Source: Cupriavidus pampae (lineage in GTDB: Bacteria > Pseudomonadota > Gammaproteobacteria > Burkholderiales > Burkholderiaceae). From it: 64,000 bases of DNA. The notes under the pieces are model-generated. The model saw only the letters and a program-made list of their open reading frames with translations, was not told where the DNA came from and did not search any database. The position numbers and the translations under genes are program-made. The stretch covers positions 124,001-188,000 of the forward strand of contig NZ_CAJZAG010000009.1 of assembly GCF_914271485.1 (NCBI RefSeq), in the 5' to 3' direction. This document shows, piece after piece, positions 1 to 8,698 of this stretch; position 1 is the stretch's first letter; each line of letters starts with the position of its first letter.

Positions 1-405
1 ATGCGCGGGCACATCGCTCAGGTTCAGATCTATGCGTAGCCCTGGATGCTGCATGGCGATATCGGCCAGCACCGGCAGCATGCCAATGCGGCCCAACGCC
101 TTGGGCGCGGTCAGGTGCACGACCCCTTCGAATTCAGAGCTTTGCCGGCTACCTTGCGGCGCGAACAGCGTATCGACCTGTCGCAGACTATCCCCGGCCC
201 GACTGGCCAGTTGCTCTCCGAACTCGGTGATGCGGATCTTGCGGGTATTGCGGTGGAACAGCATTTCGCCCTGAAGGCGCTCCAGTTCCTGAATCGCGCG
301 CGTCACCGCCTGCGGCGAAATGCCGAGCTGAATCGCGGCCTGCTTGAAGCTGCCGGTTTCCGCCGCGGCCACGAAGATACGGAGCATTTCGAGTCGATTG
401 AGCAT
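1..405 (-). CDS. LysR-family transcriptional regulator (N-terminal part, cut by window edge)
   Basis: The 135 residues visible begin MLNRLEMLRIF and contain a LysR winged helix-turn-helix at about residues 3-60 (SFKQAAIQLGISPQAVTRAI), then the start of the effector domain (GVVHLTAPKALGRIGMLPVL). The gene runs off the left edge. It is transcribed away from the SDR gene at 521, the usual arrangement for a LysR protein that controls its divergent neighbour. The ligand cannot be read from this fragment. Family assignment is secure; the regulatory target is inferred from position. Confidence 0.9.
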   Translation of the reverse strand, partial: MLNRLEMLRIFVAAAETGSFKQAAIQLGISPQAVTRAIQELERLQGEMLFHRNTRKIRITEFGEQLASRAGDSLRQVDTLFAPQGSRQSSEFEGVVHLTAPKALGRIGMLPVLADIAMQHPGLRIDLNLSDVPAH

Positions 406-452
406 GATGAGATCGATTCCATTTTCTGGAATTATGAAATCTCAACGTTTCC

Positions 453-464
453 ATTTCAAGAAAT
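453..464. promoter_or_regulatory. Short inverted repeat in LysR/SDR divergent promoter region
   Basis: ATTTC-AA-GAAAT lies between the two divergent starts (405 and 521) and is an inverted repeat of the T-N11-A kind that LysR proteins often bind. A second GAAAT...TTTC pair overlaps just upstream. This is a weak, short signal found by eye. Confidence 0.3.
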
Positions 465-520
465 AGTCGCGCCGCCAATACTAGGCTCCATCGCAACGAT
501 GATTCTCGAAGGAGCTGAAC

Positions 521-1264
521 ATGAGCAACAACATCGCAGGAAAAGTGGTCGTTATCACCGGCGCCAGCAGCGGCCTTGGCGAAGCCACCGCGCGGCATCT
601 GTCCGCGCTCGGCGCGACCGTCGTGCTTGCCGCTCGCCGTGTGGAACGGCTGGCGAGCATCGCCGAGGAAATCCGCGCGGCCGGCGGCAAGGTCGAGGTG
701 GTGCCGACCGATGTCACGAACCAGGCCGATGTGCGCAAGCTGATCGACACCTCCGTGCAGTCCTTCGGCAAGGTCGATGTGCTGATCAACAATGCCGGCC
801 TGATGTCGATTGCCCCGCTGAGCGAGACTAAGGTCGACGAATGGGATCGCATGATCGACATCAATATCAAGGGCGTGCTGTACGGCATCGCCGCGGCGCT
901 ACCCGTGTTCCAGAAGCAGGGCCACGGCCACTTCATCAATATCGCCTCGGTGGCCGGCGTCAAGGTCTTCAGCCCGGGTGGCACGGTCTACAGCGGCACC
1001 AAGTTCGCGGTGCGCGCGATTTCCGAAGGCCTGCGGCATGAAGTGGGCGCATCGATTCGCACGACCACGATCGAACCCGGCGCGGTGGACTCCGAACTCC
1101 AGCATGGCAGCTCCCATGAGGAGAGCGCGAGCTTCGTGAAGGACTTCTACAAGCTCGCGATCCCGTCGGCCACCGTGGCCCGCGCCATTGCCTTTGCCAT
1201 CGAGCAACCGGCCGATGTCGATATCAACGAGATCGTGCTGCGCCCGACCGCGCAAGAGTTCTAA
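521..1264 (+). CDS. SDR-family NAD(P)-dependent oxidoreductase
   Basis: This 247-residue classical short-chain dehydrogenase has the cofactor loop TGASSGLG at residues 13-20, NNAG at 90-93 and the catalytic Ser143, Tyr157 and Lys161 (YSGTK). An AAGGAG ribosome site lies about 8 bases before the ATG. Length and motifs are typical of cytoplasmic alcohol/ketone oxidoreductases such as the YdfG/clavulanate-dehydrogenase-like group. The substrate is not predictable. A LysR gene is transcribed divergently and probably regulates it. Confidence 0.92.
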   Translation: MSNNIAGKVVVITGASSGLGEATARHLSALGATVVLAARRVERLASIAEEIRAAGGKVEVVPTDVTNQADVRKLIDTSVQSFGKVDVLINNAGLMSIAPLSETKVDEWDRMIDINIKGVLYGIAAALPVFQKQGHGHFINIASVAGVKVFSPGGTVYSGTKFAVRAISEGLRHEVGASIRTTTIEPGAVDSELQHGSSHEESASFVKDFYKLAIPSATVARAIAFAIEQPADVDINEIVLRPTAQEF

Positions 1265-1275
1265 GCGGGGTTTGC

Positions 1276-1306
1276 GGCCCCGGGGGAGCTCGCCTTCCCG
1301 GGGGCC
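1276..1306 (+). terminator. GC-rich hairpin after SDR gene
   Basis: Arms at 1276-1287 and 1295-1306 can pair over 11 of 12 positions around a short loop, 11 bases after the SDR stop. No T-run follows, so it may be a weak or factor-dependent terminator, or only an RNA-stabilising hairpin. Confidence 0.3.
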
Positions 1307-1400
1307 GGCGTGCAATTGCTAAATCCCGCCCTGCGTCGCTTAACCCCACCGCCCACGTCGGAGCCATTCTGGCTCCTGATGAGGTGAACAGGCAGGCAAC

Positions 1401-1853
1401 GTGAAGAATCCCAATGGGGGGTCATCTCCCGAGCGCTTCGTACGCGCGCGACTCGAACGTCTGATTGGCGCGGTCGAAGTGCTTGGCCTGGTGGTCATCG
1501 GACTGGCCACCATCCTGGCGATGTCGCAGGAAGGATGGAAGATCATTGGGCAGGGCGAGGTGTCGATCACCGACCTGCTGCTGATGTTCCTCTATCTGGA
1601 GGTGCTTGCCATGGTCGGCAGATACCTCAGGCTCGGCGAATTGCCCGTGCGCTTTCCGCTGTATATCGCGATGGTGTCATTGGCCCGGGATCTGATCCTT
1701 CGCTTCAACGAAGCCACCGAATATCACGTGCTGGCACTCTGTGCAGGCATCCTGATGCTGGCATGTGGCGTACTGGTCCTGCGATACAGCCAGACGCGCT
1801 TTCCGCTTGCGGACGACAAGGACGCCGGAAGCGCGGACCAGAGCGGGCCTTAG
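1401..1853 (+). CDS. PsiE-family inner-membrane protein
   Basis: The 150-residue protein has about four hydrophobic segments (near residues 23-42, 55-75, 85-100 and 110-128) with charged ends. Its pattern matches the PsiE phosphate-starvation-inducible family, including the conserved LLLMFLYLEVLAMV segment and an acidic/basic loop. Family members are small integral membrane proteins of unknown biochemical role. It stands alone on the plus strand between the SDR gene and the VOC operon. I see no Pho box. The assignment is by overall pattern, so moderate. Confidence 0.75.
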   Translation: MKNPNGGSSPERFVRARLERLIGAVEVLGLVVIGLATILAMSQEGWKIIGQGEVSITDLLLMFLYLEVLAMVGRYLRLGELPVRFPLYIAMVSLARDLILRFNEATEYHVLALCAGILMLACGVLVLRYSQTRFPLADDKDAGSADQSGP

Positions 1854-1879
1854 CCAACGCATAAAGCCGCGCCTCCGTC

Positions 1880-1897
1880 ATTTATCGATCGACAAAT
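1880..1897. promoter_or_regulatory. 18-bp near-perfect palindrome (operator-like site 1)
   Basis: ATTTATCGATCGACAAAT reads the same on both strands except for one base pair. It sits between the PsiE-like gene and the VOC operon. A second, related site at 1976-1993 matches it at 14 of 18 positions. The pair suggests two binding sites for one dimeric regulator; the TetR protein encoded at the end of the operon (5808) is the nearest candidate. Confidence 0.55.
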
Positions 1898-1921
1898 AAG
1901 ATCGCCATCAGGTTAACTACT

Positions 1922-1945
1922 GCCCCGCCGGGGCTTGGCGTTTTT
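1922..1945 (+). terminator. Possible Rho-independent terminator after PsiE-like gene
   Basis: The stem GCCCC-GCC-GGGGC (1922-1934) is followed by TTGGCG and then five Ts (1941-1945). The stem is only 5 bp and the T-run is offset, so this is tentative. Confidence 0.4.
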
Positions 1946-1975
1946 GTTGCACGCCACTATATTTATCACGCGATC

Positions 1976-1993
1976 ACTAATCGATTGATAAAT
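1976..1993. promoter_or_regulatory. Operator-like site 2 in front of VOC operon
   Basis: ACTAATCGATTGATAAAT shares the TCGATNGANAAAT half with the palindrome at 1880-1897. It lies immediately upstream of the TAAGGAGG ribosome site of the VOC gene, where a bound repressor would block transcription. In addition, ATTTATCA at 1961-1968 and TGATAAAT at 1986-1993 form a perfect 8-bp inverted repeat with a 17-bp gap. Confidence 0.5.
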
Positions 1994-2006
1994 TAAGGAG
2001 GCAACC

Positions 2007-2474
2007 ATGGCGATCACCCGACTGGCCCACTATTCGATCCGCACGACCGACCTCGAGCGGTCATGCGCGTTCTACGAGCGCGTGCTTGGATTCCGGCGCG
2101 GCTACCGGCCGCCGTTCAATTTTCCCGGCGCGTGGCTCTACCTCGGGGAGGATGAAACAGACTTCGGCACGGTCCACATCATTGGCGTGGACGCCAATGA
2201 CAGCACGGGATTGGCTGAGTACCTCGGCGACCGTGGCATGCCCGCGTCCGGCACCGGCACGCTCGACCACATTGCGTTCCTCGCCACGGGCGTGGAGAGC
2301 ATGTGGGCACGCCTGCGGGCGGAAGGCGTCGCGTGGCGCGATCGGACGGTGCCGAGCCTTGGCCTGCATCAGGTCTTTATCGAAGACCCGTCGGGCGTGA
2401 CGATCGAACTGAATTACCCTGCCGCCGAAGTAGCGGGGCTCACGCCGCCGAATGTCGCTGGAGCCGCAGCATGA
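2007..2474 (+). CDS. VOC-superfamily (glyoxalase/dioxygenase fold) protein
   Basis: A 155-residue protein with the vicinal-oxygen-chelate pattern: an N-terminal LAHYSIRTTDLERSCAFYERVLGF, an internal TLDHIAFLATGVESMWARL and a C-terminal FIEDPSGVTIELNYP. Likely metal ligands are His8, the His of LDHIAF and the Glu of IELNY. A strong AGGAGG site precedes the ATG. It overlaps the next gene by 4 bases (ATGA), so it is translationally coupled to an FAD aromatic hydroxylase. A ring-cleavage or isomerase role in the same pathway is plausible but not shown by the sequence. Confidence 0.88.
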   Translation: MAITRLAHYSIRTTDLERSCAFYERVLGFRRGYRPPFNFPGAWLYLGEDETDFGTVHIIGVDANDSTGLAEYLGDRGMPASGTGTLDHIAFLATGVESMWARLRAEGVAWRDRTVPSLGLHQVFIEDPSGVTIELNYPAAEVAGLTPPNVAGAAA

Positions 2475-3700
2475 CCACGACCACCCGACCCACCACTCCC
2501 GGTCGCGCAATCGTCGTCGGCGGCTCGCTCGGCGGTCTGTTTGCCGCCAATATGCTGGCGCGCGACGGCTGGGACGTCGAAGTCTTCGAGCGCACGCCCG
2601 AGGCCCTGACCGGCCGGGGTGCCGGCATCGTGACCCATCCCGAACTGTTCGAGGCGCTCGCCGCGGCGGGCATCACCGTCGATGACAGCATCGGCGTACA
2701 GGTGGATGCGCGCGTCACGCTGTCGCGCGACGGCGCCCTGCTCTCGTCGCGCCAGCTGCCACAAACGCTGACCGCGTGGGGCAAGATGTATGACGTGCTG
2801 CGCCGTGGCTACCACGGCGGCTATCGTACCGGCGCCGTGGTTGCACGCGTTGATAGCGATGCCGCGCGCGCCACGGTGACGCTGCAGGACGGCACCCAGC
2901 ACCACGCCGACATGGTGATCGCCGCCGACGGCTTTCGCTCATGCGTGCGTGCGCAGCTGCTACCCGAGGTCGGGCTTCAATATGCGGGGTATATCGCCTG
3001 GCGCGGCCTGGTTGAAGAAGCCCGGCTCTCACCACGCACGCATGCCGATATTTTCGACAAATTCGCGTTCTGCCTGCCGCCGCGCGAGCAGATTCTTGGC
3101 TATCCGGTCGCGGGCGAAGGCAACAGCGTCGTGCCGGGCCAAAGACGCTATAACTTCGTGTGGTACCGCGCCACGCGCGAGGCAGACCAATTGCCCGATC
3201 TGCTGACCGATGCCACGGGCATTCATTGGGCGCACGGCATTCCGCCGGGCCTGATCCGCCGTGACGTACTCGCCGATATGGAGGACGCGGCCACCGCGTT
3301 GCTCGCGCCGCAGTTTGCCGAGGTGGTCGCATGCGCCGCGCAGCCGCTGTTTCAGCCTATCTACGACCTTGCCGTGCCGCGCATGGCCTTTGGCCGCGTG
3401 GCGCTGCTCGGCGATGCCGCGTTTGTCGCGCGTCCGCATTGCGGCATGGGCGTGACCAAGGCCGCCGGCGACGCGCTGGCGCTCGTTCATGCCCTGCGCG
3501 AAGCCGGCACCGTCGCCGACGGGCTTGCCGTCTATGACGCGGCGCGCGTCCCAAGCGGCCACGCGATCGTCGAACATGCGCGCCATCTTGGCGCCTATAT
3601 GCAGGCGCAGCTCAAGAGCGATACCGACCGCGAGATGGCGGAGCGCTATCGCACGCCAGAAGCCGTGATGCGCGAGACCGCGATCTCGCGCCGCTTCTGA
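2471..3700 (+). CDS. FAD-dependent aromatic monooxygenase (2,6-dihydroxypyridine hydroxylase-like)
   Basis: The 409-residue flavoprotein starts at the ATG overlapping the VOC stop. It has a GxGxxG-type dinucleotide fold (AIVVGGSLGGLFAANMLARDG, split here as VVGGSLGGL), the DMVIAADGFRS segment (DG motif) and the C-terminal GRVALLGDAAFVARPHCGMG FAD motif. These place it in the group A flavin hydroxylases, closest in feel to 2,6-dihydroxypyridine 3-hydroxylase and related N-heteroaromatic hydroxylases. That substrate is a guess; the enzyme class is firm. It is the second gene of a VOC-hydroxylase-symporter operon. Confidence 0.88.
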   Translation: MTTTTRPTTPGRAIVVGGSLGGLFAANMLARDGWDVEVFERTPEALTGRGAGIVTHPELFEALAAAGITVDDSIGVQVDARVTLSRDGALLSSRQLPQTLTAWGKMYDVLRRGYHGGYRTGAVVARVDSDAARATVTLQDGTQHHADMVIAADGFRSCVRAQLLPEVGLQYAGYIAWRGLVEEARLSPRTHADIFDKFAFCLPPREQILGYPVAGEGNSVVPGQRRYNFVWYRATREADQLPDLLTDATGIHWAHGIPPGLIRRDVLADMEDAATALLAPQFAEVVACAAQPLFQPIYDLAVPRMAFGRVALLGDAAFVARPHCGMGVTKAAGDALALVHALREAGTVADGLAVYDAARVPSGHAIVEHARHLGAYMQAQLKSDTDREMAERYRTPEAVMRETAISRRF

Positions 3701-3743
3701 CCCGCCCAGCTTTTGATCCACGTTACATGGACGGAGACAAACC

Positions 3744-4112
3744 ATGACCCATACCGCCCCCACGCTATCGGCGCACGCGTCGCATGCGCGCGATGCCGCG
3801 CCGCTCCCGCTGACGCCGCACCCGATGCTCGGCCAGCCCGCGTTCGAACGCCTGCATCGCGCGCGACGCCGCTTCTCGTGGGCACTCACGGCCGCGATGC
3901 TGACGATCTACTTCGGCTACATCCTCACCCTCGCCTTCCGTCCCGCGTGGCTGGCGATTCCGGTCGCGCCCGGCCATCCCACCACGATCGGCATCCCGAT
4001 CGGCTTTGGCATGTTCGTCATCACGTTCGCGCTCGTGGCGCTCTACGTGCACCGCACCAATACCGTATACGACCGCGAGATCGCGGCCATTCGCGCAGGA
4101 GCGCAATCATGA
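3744..4112 (+). CDS. DUF485 (YjcH-like) membrane protein
   Basis: A 122-residue protein with a soluble N-terminus (about 45 residues, with the HPMLGQPAFERLHRARRRFSW motif typical of DUF485) and two transmembrane helices near residues 48-68 and 84-104. DUF485 proteins are the small partners encoded directly before ActP/MctC-type monocarboxylate symporters, and that is the case here: it overlaps the symporter by 4 bases. Its molecular role is not well known; a subunit or assembly factor of the symporter is likely. Confidence 0.9.
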   Translation: MTHTAPTLSAHASHARDAAPLPLTPHPMLGQPAFERLHRARRRFSWALTAAMLTIYFGYILTLAFRPAWLAIPVAPGHPTTIGIPIGFGMFVITFALVALYVHRTNTVYDREIAAIRAGAQS

Positions 4113-5767
4113 ACCGCTTCGTCAGACTCGCCGCCGTGCTCGCAGCCGGCGCCGCCGTACCCACGTTCGCGCTCGCCGCCAATGCGCCCGTGGGCCAGGG
4201 TCTCAATGGCATCGCCATCGGCATGTTTCTGGTGTTCGTGATCGCCACGCTCGGCATCACGCGCTGGGCCGCGCGTCGCAATCACAGCGTGGCCGATCAC
4301 TACGCGGCCGGCGGCAAGATCACGGCGATGCAGAACGGCTGGGCGATTGCTGGCGACTATATGTCGGCCGCCTCCCTGCTTGGCATCTCCGCGCTGGTGT
4401 TCACCAGCGGCTACGATGGCCTGATCTACTCGATCGGCTTTCTGGCGAGTTGGCCAATCATCCTGTTCCTGATTGCCGAACCGTTACGCAACCTCGGGCG
4501 CTACACGCTTGCGGATGTGCTGTCATACCGGTTGCGTCAACGCCCGATCCGCGCGTTCTCCGCCTCCAGTTCGATCGTGATCGTGCTGCTATACCTGGTC
4601 TCTCAAATGGTGGGCGCGGGCAAGCTGGTCGAGTTGCTGTTCGGCTTCAGCTACACGTCCGCGGTACTGATCGTCGGCGTGCTGATGGTGGTGTACGTGT
4701 TCTTTGGCGGCATGCTCGCCACCACGTGGATCCAGATCATCAAGGCGGTAATGCTGCTGGCCGGCGCCGCGTTTATGGCGTTTATGGTGCTGAGCCGCTT
4801 CGGCTTCAGCCTGGACAACCTGTTCTCGCAAGCCATCGCCGCGCATGCCAGGGCGGACGCGATCATGCGGCCCGGTGGTTTGGTCTCCGACCCGGTCTCG
4901 GCTGTCTCTCTCGGCCTCGCGCTGATCTTCGGTACCGCCGGCCTGCCCCATATCCTGATGCGCTTCTTTACGGTGCGCGACGTCAAGGCCGCACGCAAGA
5001 GCGTGCTGTACGCCACCGGCATCGTCGGCACCGGCTATGCGCTGATTATCGTGATCGGCTTCGGCACGATCGCGCTGGTCGCCAACGATCCGCTGTATCA
5101 CGATGGGGCGGGCAAGGTGATTGGCGGCGTGAACATGGTCGCAGTGCATCTTGCGCATGCGGTGGGCGGCAATGTGTTCCTCGGCTTTATCTGCGCGGTC
5201 GCGTTTTCGACGATCCTCGCCGTGGTCGCGGGACTGACGCTGGCCGGTGCCTCGGCGGTGTCGCACGATCTGTATGCCACCGTGCTGCGCGGCGGTCAGG
5301 CGAGCGATCGCGATGAGATGCGGGTATCCCGCATGACCACGCTGGTGCTCGGCGTGCTGTCGATCCTGCTGGGCATCCTGTTCGAAAAGCAGACCATTGC
5401 GTTTATCGTGAGCCTGACGTTCTCGATCGCGGCCAGCTCCAATTTCCCGGTGCTGTTGCTGTCGATCTACTGGCGTGGCCTGACGACGCGCGGCGCCGTG
5501 GCCGGCGGCACGCTGGGACTGGTCACGGCCGTGGTGCTGACCGTGCTGAGCCCGACCGTCTGGGTGCAGGTGCTGGGCCACGCTTCGGCCATCTATCCGT
5601 ACGAATATCCGGCGCTGTTCTCGATGGCGGTCGCGTTCATCGGCATCTACGTGTTCTCGGTCACGGATCGCTCGGCGCGTGGCGCATGGGAGCGCCAGGC
5701 ATTCCAGAACCAGCGCGTGGATTGCGAACTCGGCAAGCTCGTGACCCCGGGCAATGAGGGACTGTAG
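4109..5767 (+). CDS. Sodium:solute symporter, ActP/acetate-permease type
   Basis: A 552-residue SSS-family transporter beginning with a signal-like helix (MNRFVRLAAVL...ALAA, about residues 1-24), then about 13 membrane helices. The characteristic ADHYAAGGKITAMQNGWAIAG (around residue 65) and FGTAGLPHILMRFFTVRD segments are those of ActP/MctC monocarboxylate symporters. Its start overlaps the DUF485 gene (ATGA). Because the operon encodes a flavin hydroxylase and a VOC protein, the substrate here may be an aromatic or heteroaromatic acid or a product acid rather than acetate; that is inference. Confidence 0.9.
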   Translation: MNRFVRLAAVLAAGAAVPTFALAANAPVGQGLNGIAIGMFLVFVIATLGITRWAARRNHSVADHYAAGGKITAMQNGWAIAGDYMSAASLLGISALVFTSGYDGLIYSIGFLASWPIILFLIAEPLRNLGRYTLADVLSYRLRQRPIRAFSASSSIVIVLLYLVSQMVGAGKLVELLFGFSYTSAVLIVGVLMVVYVFFGGMLATTWIQIIKAVMLLAGAAFMAFMVLSRFGFSLDNLFSQAIAAHARADAIMRPGGLVSDPVSAVSLGLALIFGTAGLPHILMRFFTVRDVKAARKSVLYATGIVGTGYALIIVIGFGTIALVANDPLYHDGAGKVIGGVNMVAVHLAHAVGGNVFLGFICAVAFSTILAVVAGLTLAGASAVSHDLYATVLRGGQASDRDEMRVSRMTTLVLGVLSILLGILFEKQTIAFIVSLTFSIAASSNFPVLLLSIYWRGLTTRGAVAGGTLGLVTAVVLTVLSPTVWVQVLGHASAIYPYEYPALFSMAVAFIGIYVFSVTDRSARGAWERQAFQNQRVDCELGKLVTPGNEGL

Positions 5768-5807
5768 AATCCGGTCATTCGCTTCCCATCGCCAGAGGTC
5801 ATACCCC

Positions 5808-6482
5808 ATGGAGTCCAGCAACACGTCCGCCAGCGATGATGGCACCGCCAAGACCACGCGGCGGTTGCTTCCCGAGGAGCGCGAGCAGCAGATCGTGGAA
5901 AAGGCGATCGAGCATTTCACGCGCAACGGGTTTGCGGGCAGCACCCGCGAGCTCGCCCGCCAGATCGGCGTGACGCAGCCGCTGCTGTATCGCTACTTCG
6001 AGAGCAAGGAGGCGCTGATCGAGCGCGTCTACAACGAGGTGTTCCAGTGGCGTCCGGTGTGGGAGCGGCAGATTGCGGACCGCTCGGTGCCGTTGACCGA
6101 GCGGCTCCATGCGTTCTACGTGGACTATTCCACGGTGATCCTGCGCGAGGAATGGATCCGCCTGTTTATCTTCGCGGGGCTGACGCACGAGGGGATCAAC
6201 AACAAGTATCTGAGCAAGCTGCGCAACAAGGTGTTCCTGCCGGTGCTGGCGGAGGTGCGCGAAGCCTACGATATCGGCGCGCCGCGCAACACTGCGGAGA
6301 CCGATGCCGAGATCGAGATGATCTGGAGCCTGCACGCCGCCATCTTCTATATCGGCGTACGCAAATGGATCTACGGGCTCAAGGTGCCCACCGATCTGGA
6401 TGCCGTGATTCGCCAGAAGGTGGACATGTTCCTGCACGGCGCGCCGGCCGCGATGCGCAAGCTGCGCGACAGCGGGAAATAA
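5808..6482 (+). CDS. TetR-family transcriptional regulator
   Basis: I place the start at the ATG at 5808 (AGAGG about 10 bases upstream) rather than at an in-frame ATG inside the symporter gene. The 224-residue protein has an unusual 20-residue Ser/Thr-rich tail, then a TetR helix-turn-helix at about residues 25-75 (STRELARQIGVTQPLLYRYF) and an all-helical ligand domain. It ends the VOC operon, 40 bases after the symporter. The palindromes at 1880 and 1976 are candidate operators, which would make this a feedback repressor of the operon. Confidence 0.9.
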   Translation: MESSNTSASDDGTAKTTRRLLPEEREQQIVEKAIEHFTRNGFAGSTRELARQIGVTQPLLYRYFESKEALIERVYNEVFQWRPVWERQIADRSVPLTERLHAFYVDYSTVILREEWIRLFIFAGLTHEGINNKYLSKLRNKVFLPVLAEVREAYDIGAPRNTAETDAEIEMIWSLHAAIFYIGVRKWIYGLKVPTDLDAVIRQKVDMFLHGAPAAMRKLRDSGK

Positions 6483-6486
6483 CTCG

Positions 6487-7398
6487 ATGGACAAGCTGCT
6501 CGCGCTGAAGATGTTTGTCGAGACCGTCGACGCGAAGGGCTTCTCCGCGGCCGCGCGCCGTCTGCAGCTGGCCACGTCATCGGTCACGCGCGCGCTCGAC
6601 GGGCTCGAGGACTCGCTCGGGGCGGTGCTGCTCAATCGATCGACGCGTCAGGTCACCGTGACCGAGGCCGGCGCCGCTTATTACCAGCATGCGCGCGATA
6701 TCCTGGAAGCGGTGGAGGAAGCCGACGCGATGATCGCCGATCGCGGCGACTTGCCCGTGGGTCAGTTGCGCGTGTCGCTGCCGGTGTCGTTTGGCCGCTC
6801 CTGCATTGCGCCGCATCTGGGCCCCTGGCTAGCCCTGCATCCGCAACTCGAACTCGAGGTCACGCTGACCGACGATATCGTCGATCTGCTCGCCGAGCGC
6901 ATCGACGTGTCGGTGCGGTTGGGCAGCGCGGGCGCGTATGACAACGTGGTGGCGCGCGAGATCGGCCGTTTCCGCCGCCGCGTGGTGGCCACGCCCGGCT
7001 ATCTGGCGCGCCACGGCACGCCGGCGGTGCCGATGGACCTGATCGATCATCGGTGCCTGCGCTTCAGTTACGGGCACCGCGATCAGGTCTGGACCTTCCG
7101 ACGCAGTGAGGACGACGTGCAAACGGTGCCGATCGGCGGCCATCTGCGCAGCAACAACGCCGACATCCTGCTTGAAGTGCTTCGCGCGGACGGCGGTATT
7201 GCGTTGTTACCGGACTGGATTGTCGACGCGGAAATCGCCAGCGGTCGGGTGACGGCATTGTTCGACGACTGGGACACCAACCCGGACCAGACCGTGGCGA
7301 CCGTTTCCGCGCTGTATCTGCCGAATCAGCGCGGCTCGCGCCGTGTGGCGGCGTTTCTCGCGTTCTTGCAGTCACTGCCGGCGCTTGCCCCGGGTTAG
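6487..7398 (+). CDS. LysR-family transcriptional regulator
   Basis: A 303-residue LysR protein: HTH at residues 1-60 (DKLLALKMFVETVDAKGFSA start) and a substrate-binding domain with the AMVGQLRVSLPVSFG-like entry and the LRSNNADILLEVLRADGGIALLPDW signature of the CrgA/DsdC-like subgroup. It starts 4 bases after the TetR stop, so it may be cotranscribed, and it precedes an MFS exporter on the same strand. The effector is unknown. Confidence 0.92.
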   Translation: MDKLLALKMFVETVDAKGFSAAARRLQLATSSVTRALDGLEDSLGAVLLNRSTRQVTVTEAGAAYYQHARDILEAVEEADAMIADRGDLPVGQLRVSLPVSFGRSCIAPHLGPWLALHPQLELEVTLTDDIVDLLAERIDVSVRLGSAGAYDNVVAREIGRFRRRVVATPGYLARHGTPAVPMDLIDHRCLRFSYGHRDQVWTFRRSEDDVQTVPIGGHLRSNNADILLEVLRADGGIALLPDWIVDAEIASGRVTALFDDWDTNPDQTVATVSALYLPNQRGSRRVAAFLAFLQSLPALAPG

Positions 7399-7497
7399 CG
7401 CATTGCTCCCCACGCAACGCTGATTTGTCCGGCTTTGCGATTCCCGACGCACAACCTTGCGTCTATGCTGCGGACATACTGTTTTCAGCCCAGCCCC

Positions 7498-8691
7498 ATG
7501 TCAACTACCTCCACTACCTCCGGCCACGCCACGGCCTCCGCGGGTATGTCCGCCCCGATGGTCGCGCTGTTCGCGCTCTGCGCGGGCGTGCTCGTCGCCA
7601 ACCTGTATTACGCGCAGCCGATCATCGAAGCGATCGCGCCGGCCGTCGGCCTCTCGGTGCCCAGCGCGAGCTTTATCGTCTCGCTCACACAGATCGGCTA
7701 CGCGATCGGCCTGTTCTTTCTGGTGCCGCTTGCCGACCTGCTCGAAAACCGTCGGCTGTTGATGATCAGCGGTATTGCCACCGCAGCCAGCCTGGTGGGC
7801 GCGGCAATGTCCGCACATCCAGGCCCATTCCTGCTTGTGTCACTGCTGCTCGGCCTGAGTTCGGTGAGCGTGCAGATCCTGATTCCGCTCGCCGCGCACC
7901 TGACGCCGGAAGCGCAGCGCGGCCGTACAGTCGGCACGATCATGGGTGGGCTGCTCACGGGCATTCTGCTGGCGCGTCCGTTGTCGAGCGTGCTGGCGCA
8001 ATACTTCGGCTGGCGTGCCGTGTTCCTGATCGCTGCGGTCATGACGCTCGTCACGGTGGCGATCATCGTGCTCGCACTGCCGCGCCGCGTACCGGACCAT
8101 CGCGCGAGCTACTTCCAGCTGATTGCCTCGCTGTGGCACTTGTTCACGCGTTACTCGGTGCTACGCCAACGCGCGTTGTATCAGGCGCTGCTGTTCGCGG
8201 CGTTCAGCCTGTTCTGGACTGCCGTGCCGCTGGAATTGATCGCGCACTATGGGCTCTCGCAATCGCAGATCGGCATCTTTGCGCTGGTCGGCGCGCTCGG
8301 CGCGGTGGCCGCCCCAATCGCGGGCCGGCTGGCCGATGCGGGGCATACGCGCATCGCCTCGTACGTGGCGATGACGCTCGCCATCGTGAGCTTCCTGCCC
8401 GGTCTGGCCGATGGCGCCGTAGGGCTCTACGCGTTGGCACTGACCGGCATCGTGCTCGACTTCGCGGTGCAGATGAATATGGTGCTCGGCCAGCGCGCAA
8501 TCTACGCGCTCGATCCAGCCAGCCGCGGCCGGCTCAATGCGCTGTACATGACCGCAATCTTCGCCGGTGGCGCCTTCGGTTCAGCGGTGGCCAGCGCGCT
8601 CTATGCACGCGCCGGCTGGCACGGGATTGTGGCGACGGGCGGCGGGTTGGCGCTGCTGTGCCTGTTGGCGTTAGTGTCGCGACGCAACTAG
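7498..8691 (+). CDS. MFS transporter, multidrug/sugar-efflux type
   Basis: A 397-residue 12-helix major facilitator protein. I chose the ATG at 7498 (MSTTSTTSGH) because the longer reading adds 21 residues that look non-coding; the ATG at 7546 is also possible. Between helices 2 and 3 is the loop FLVPLADLLENRRLLM, a degenerate MFS motif A, and the N-terminal helix contains LFALCAGVLVANLYYAQPI, typical of YnfM/AraJ-like exporters. It follows a LysR gene that may regulate it. Substrate unknown. Confidence 0.88.
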   Translation: MSTTSTTSGHATASAGMSAPMVALFALCAGVLVANLYYAQPIIEAIAPAVGLSVPSASFIVSLTQIGYAIGLFFLVPLADLLENRRLLMISGIATAASLVGAAMSAHPGPFLLVSLLLGLSSVSVQILIPLAAHLTPEAQRGRTVGTIMGGLLTGILLARPLSSVLAQYFGWRAVFLIAAVMTLVTVAIIVLALPRRVPDHRASYFQLIASLWHLFTRYSVLRQRALYQALLFAAFSLFWTAVPLELIAHYGLSQSQIGIFALVGALGAVAAPIAGRLADAGHTRIASYVAMTLAIVSFLPGLADGAVGLYALALTGIVLDFAVQMNMVLGQRAIYALDPASRGRLNALYMTAIFAGGAFGSAVASALYARAGWHGIVATGGGLALLCLLALVSRRN

Positions 8692-8698
8692 CGCGGCG

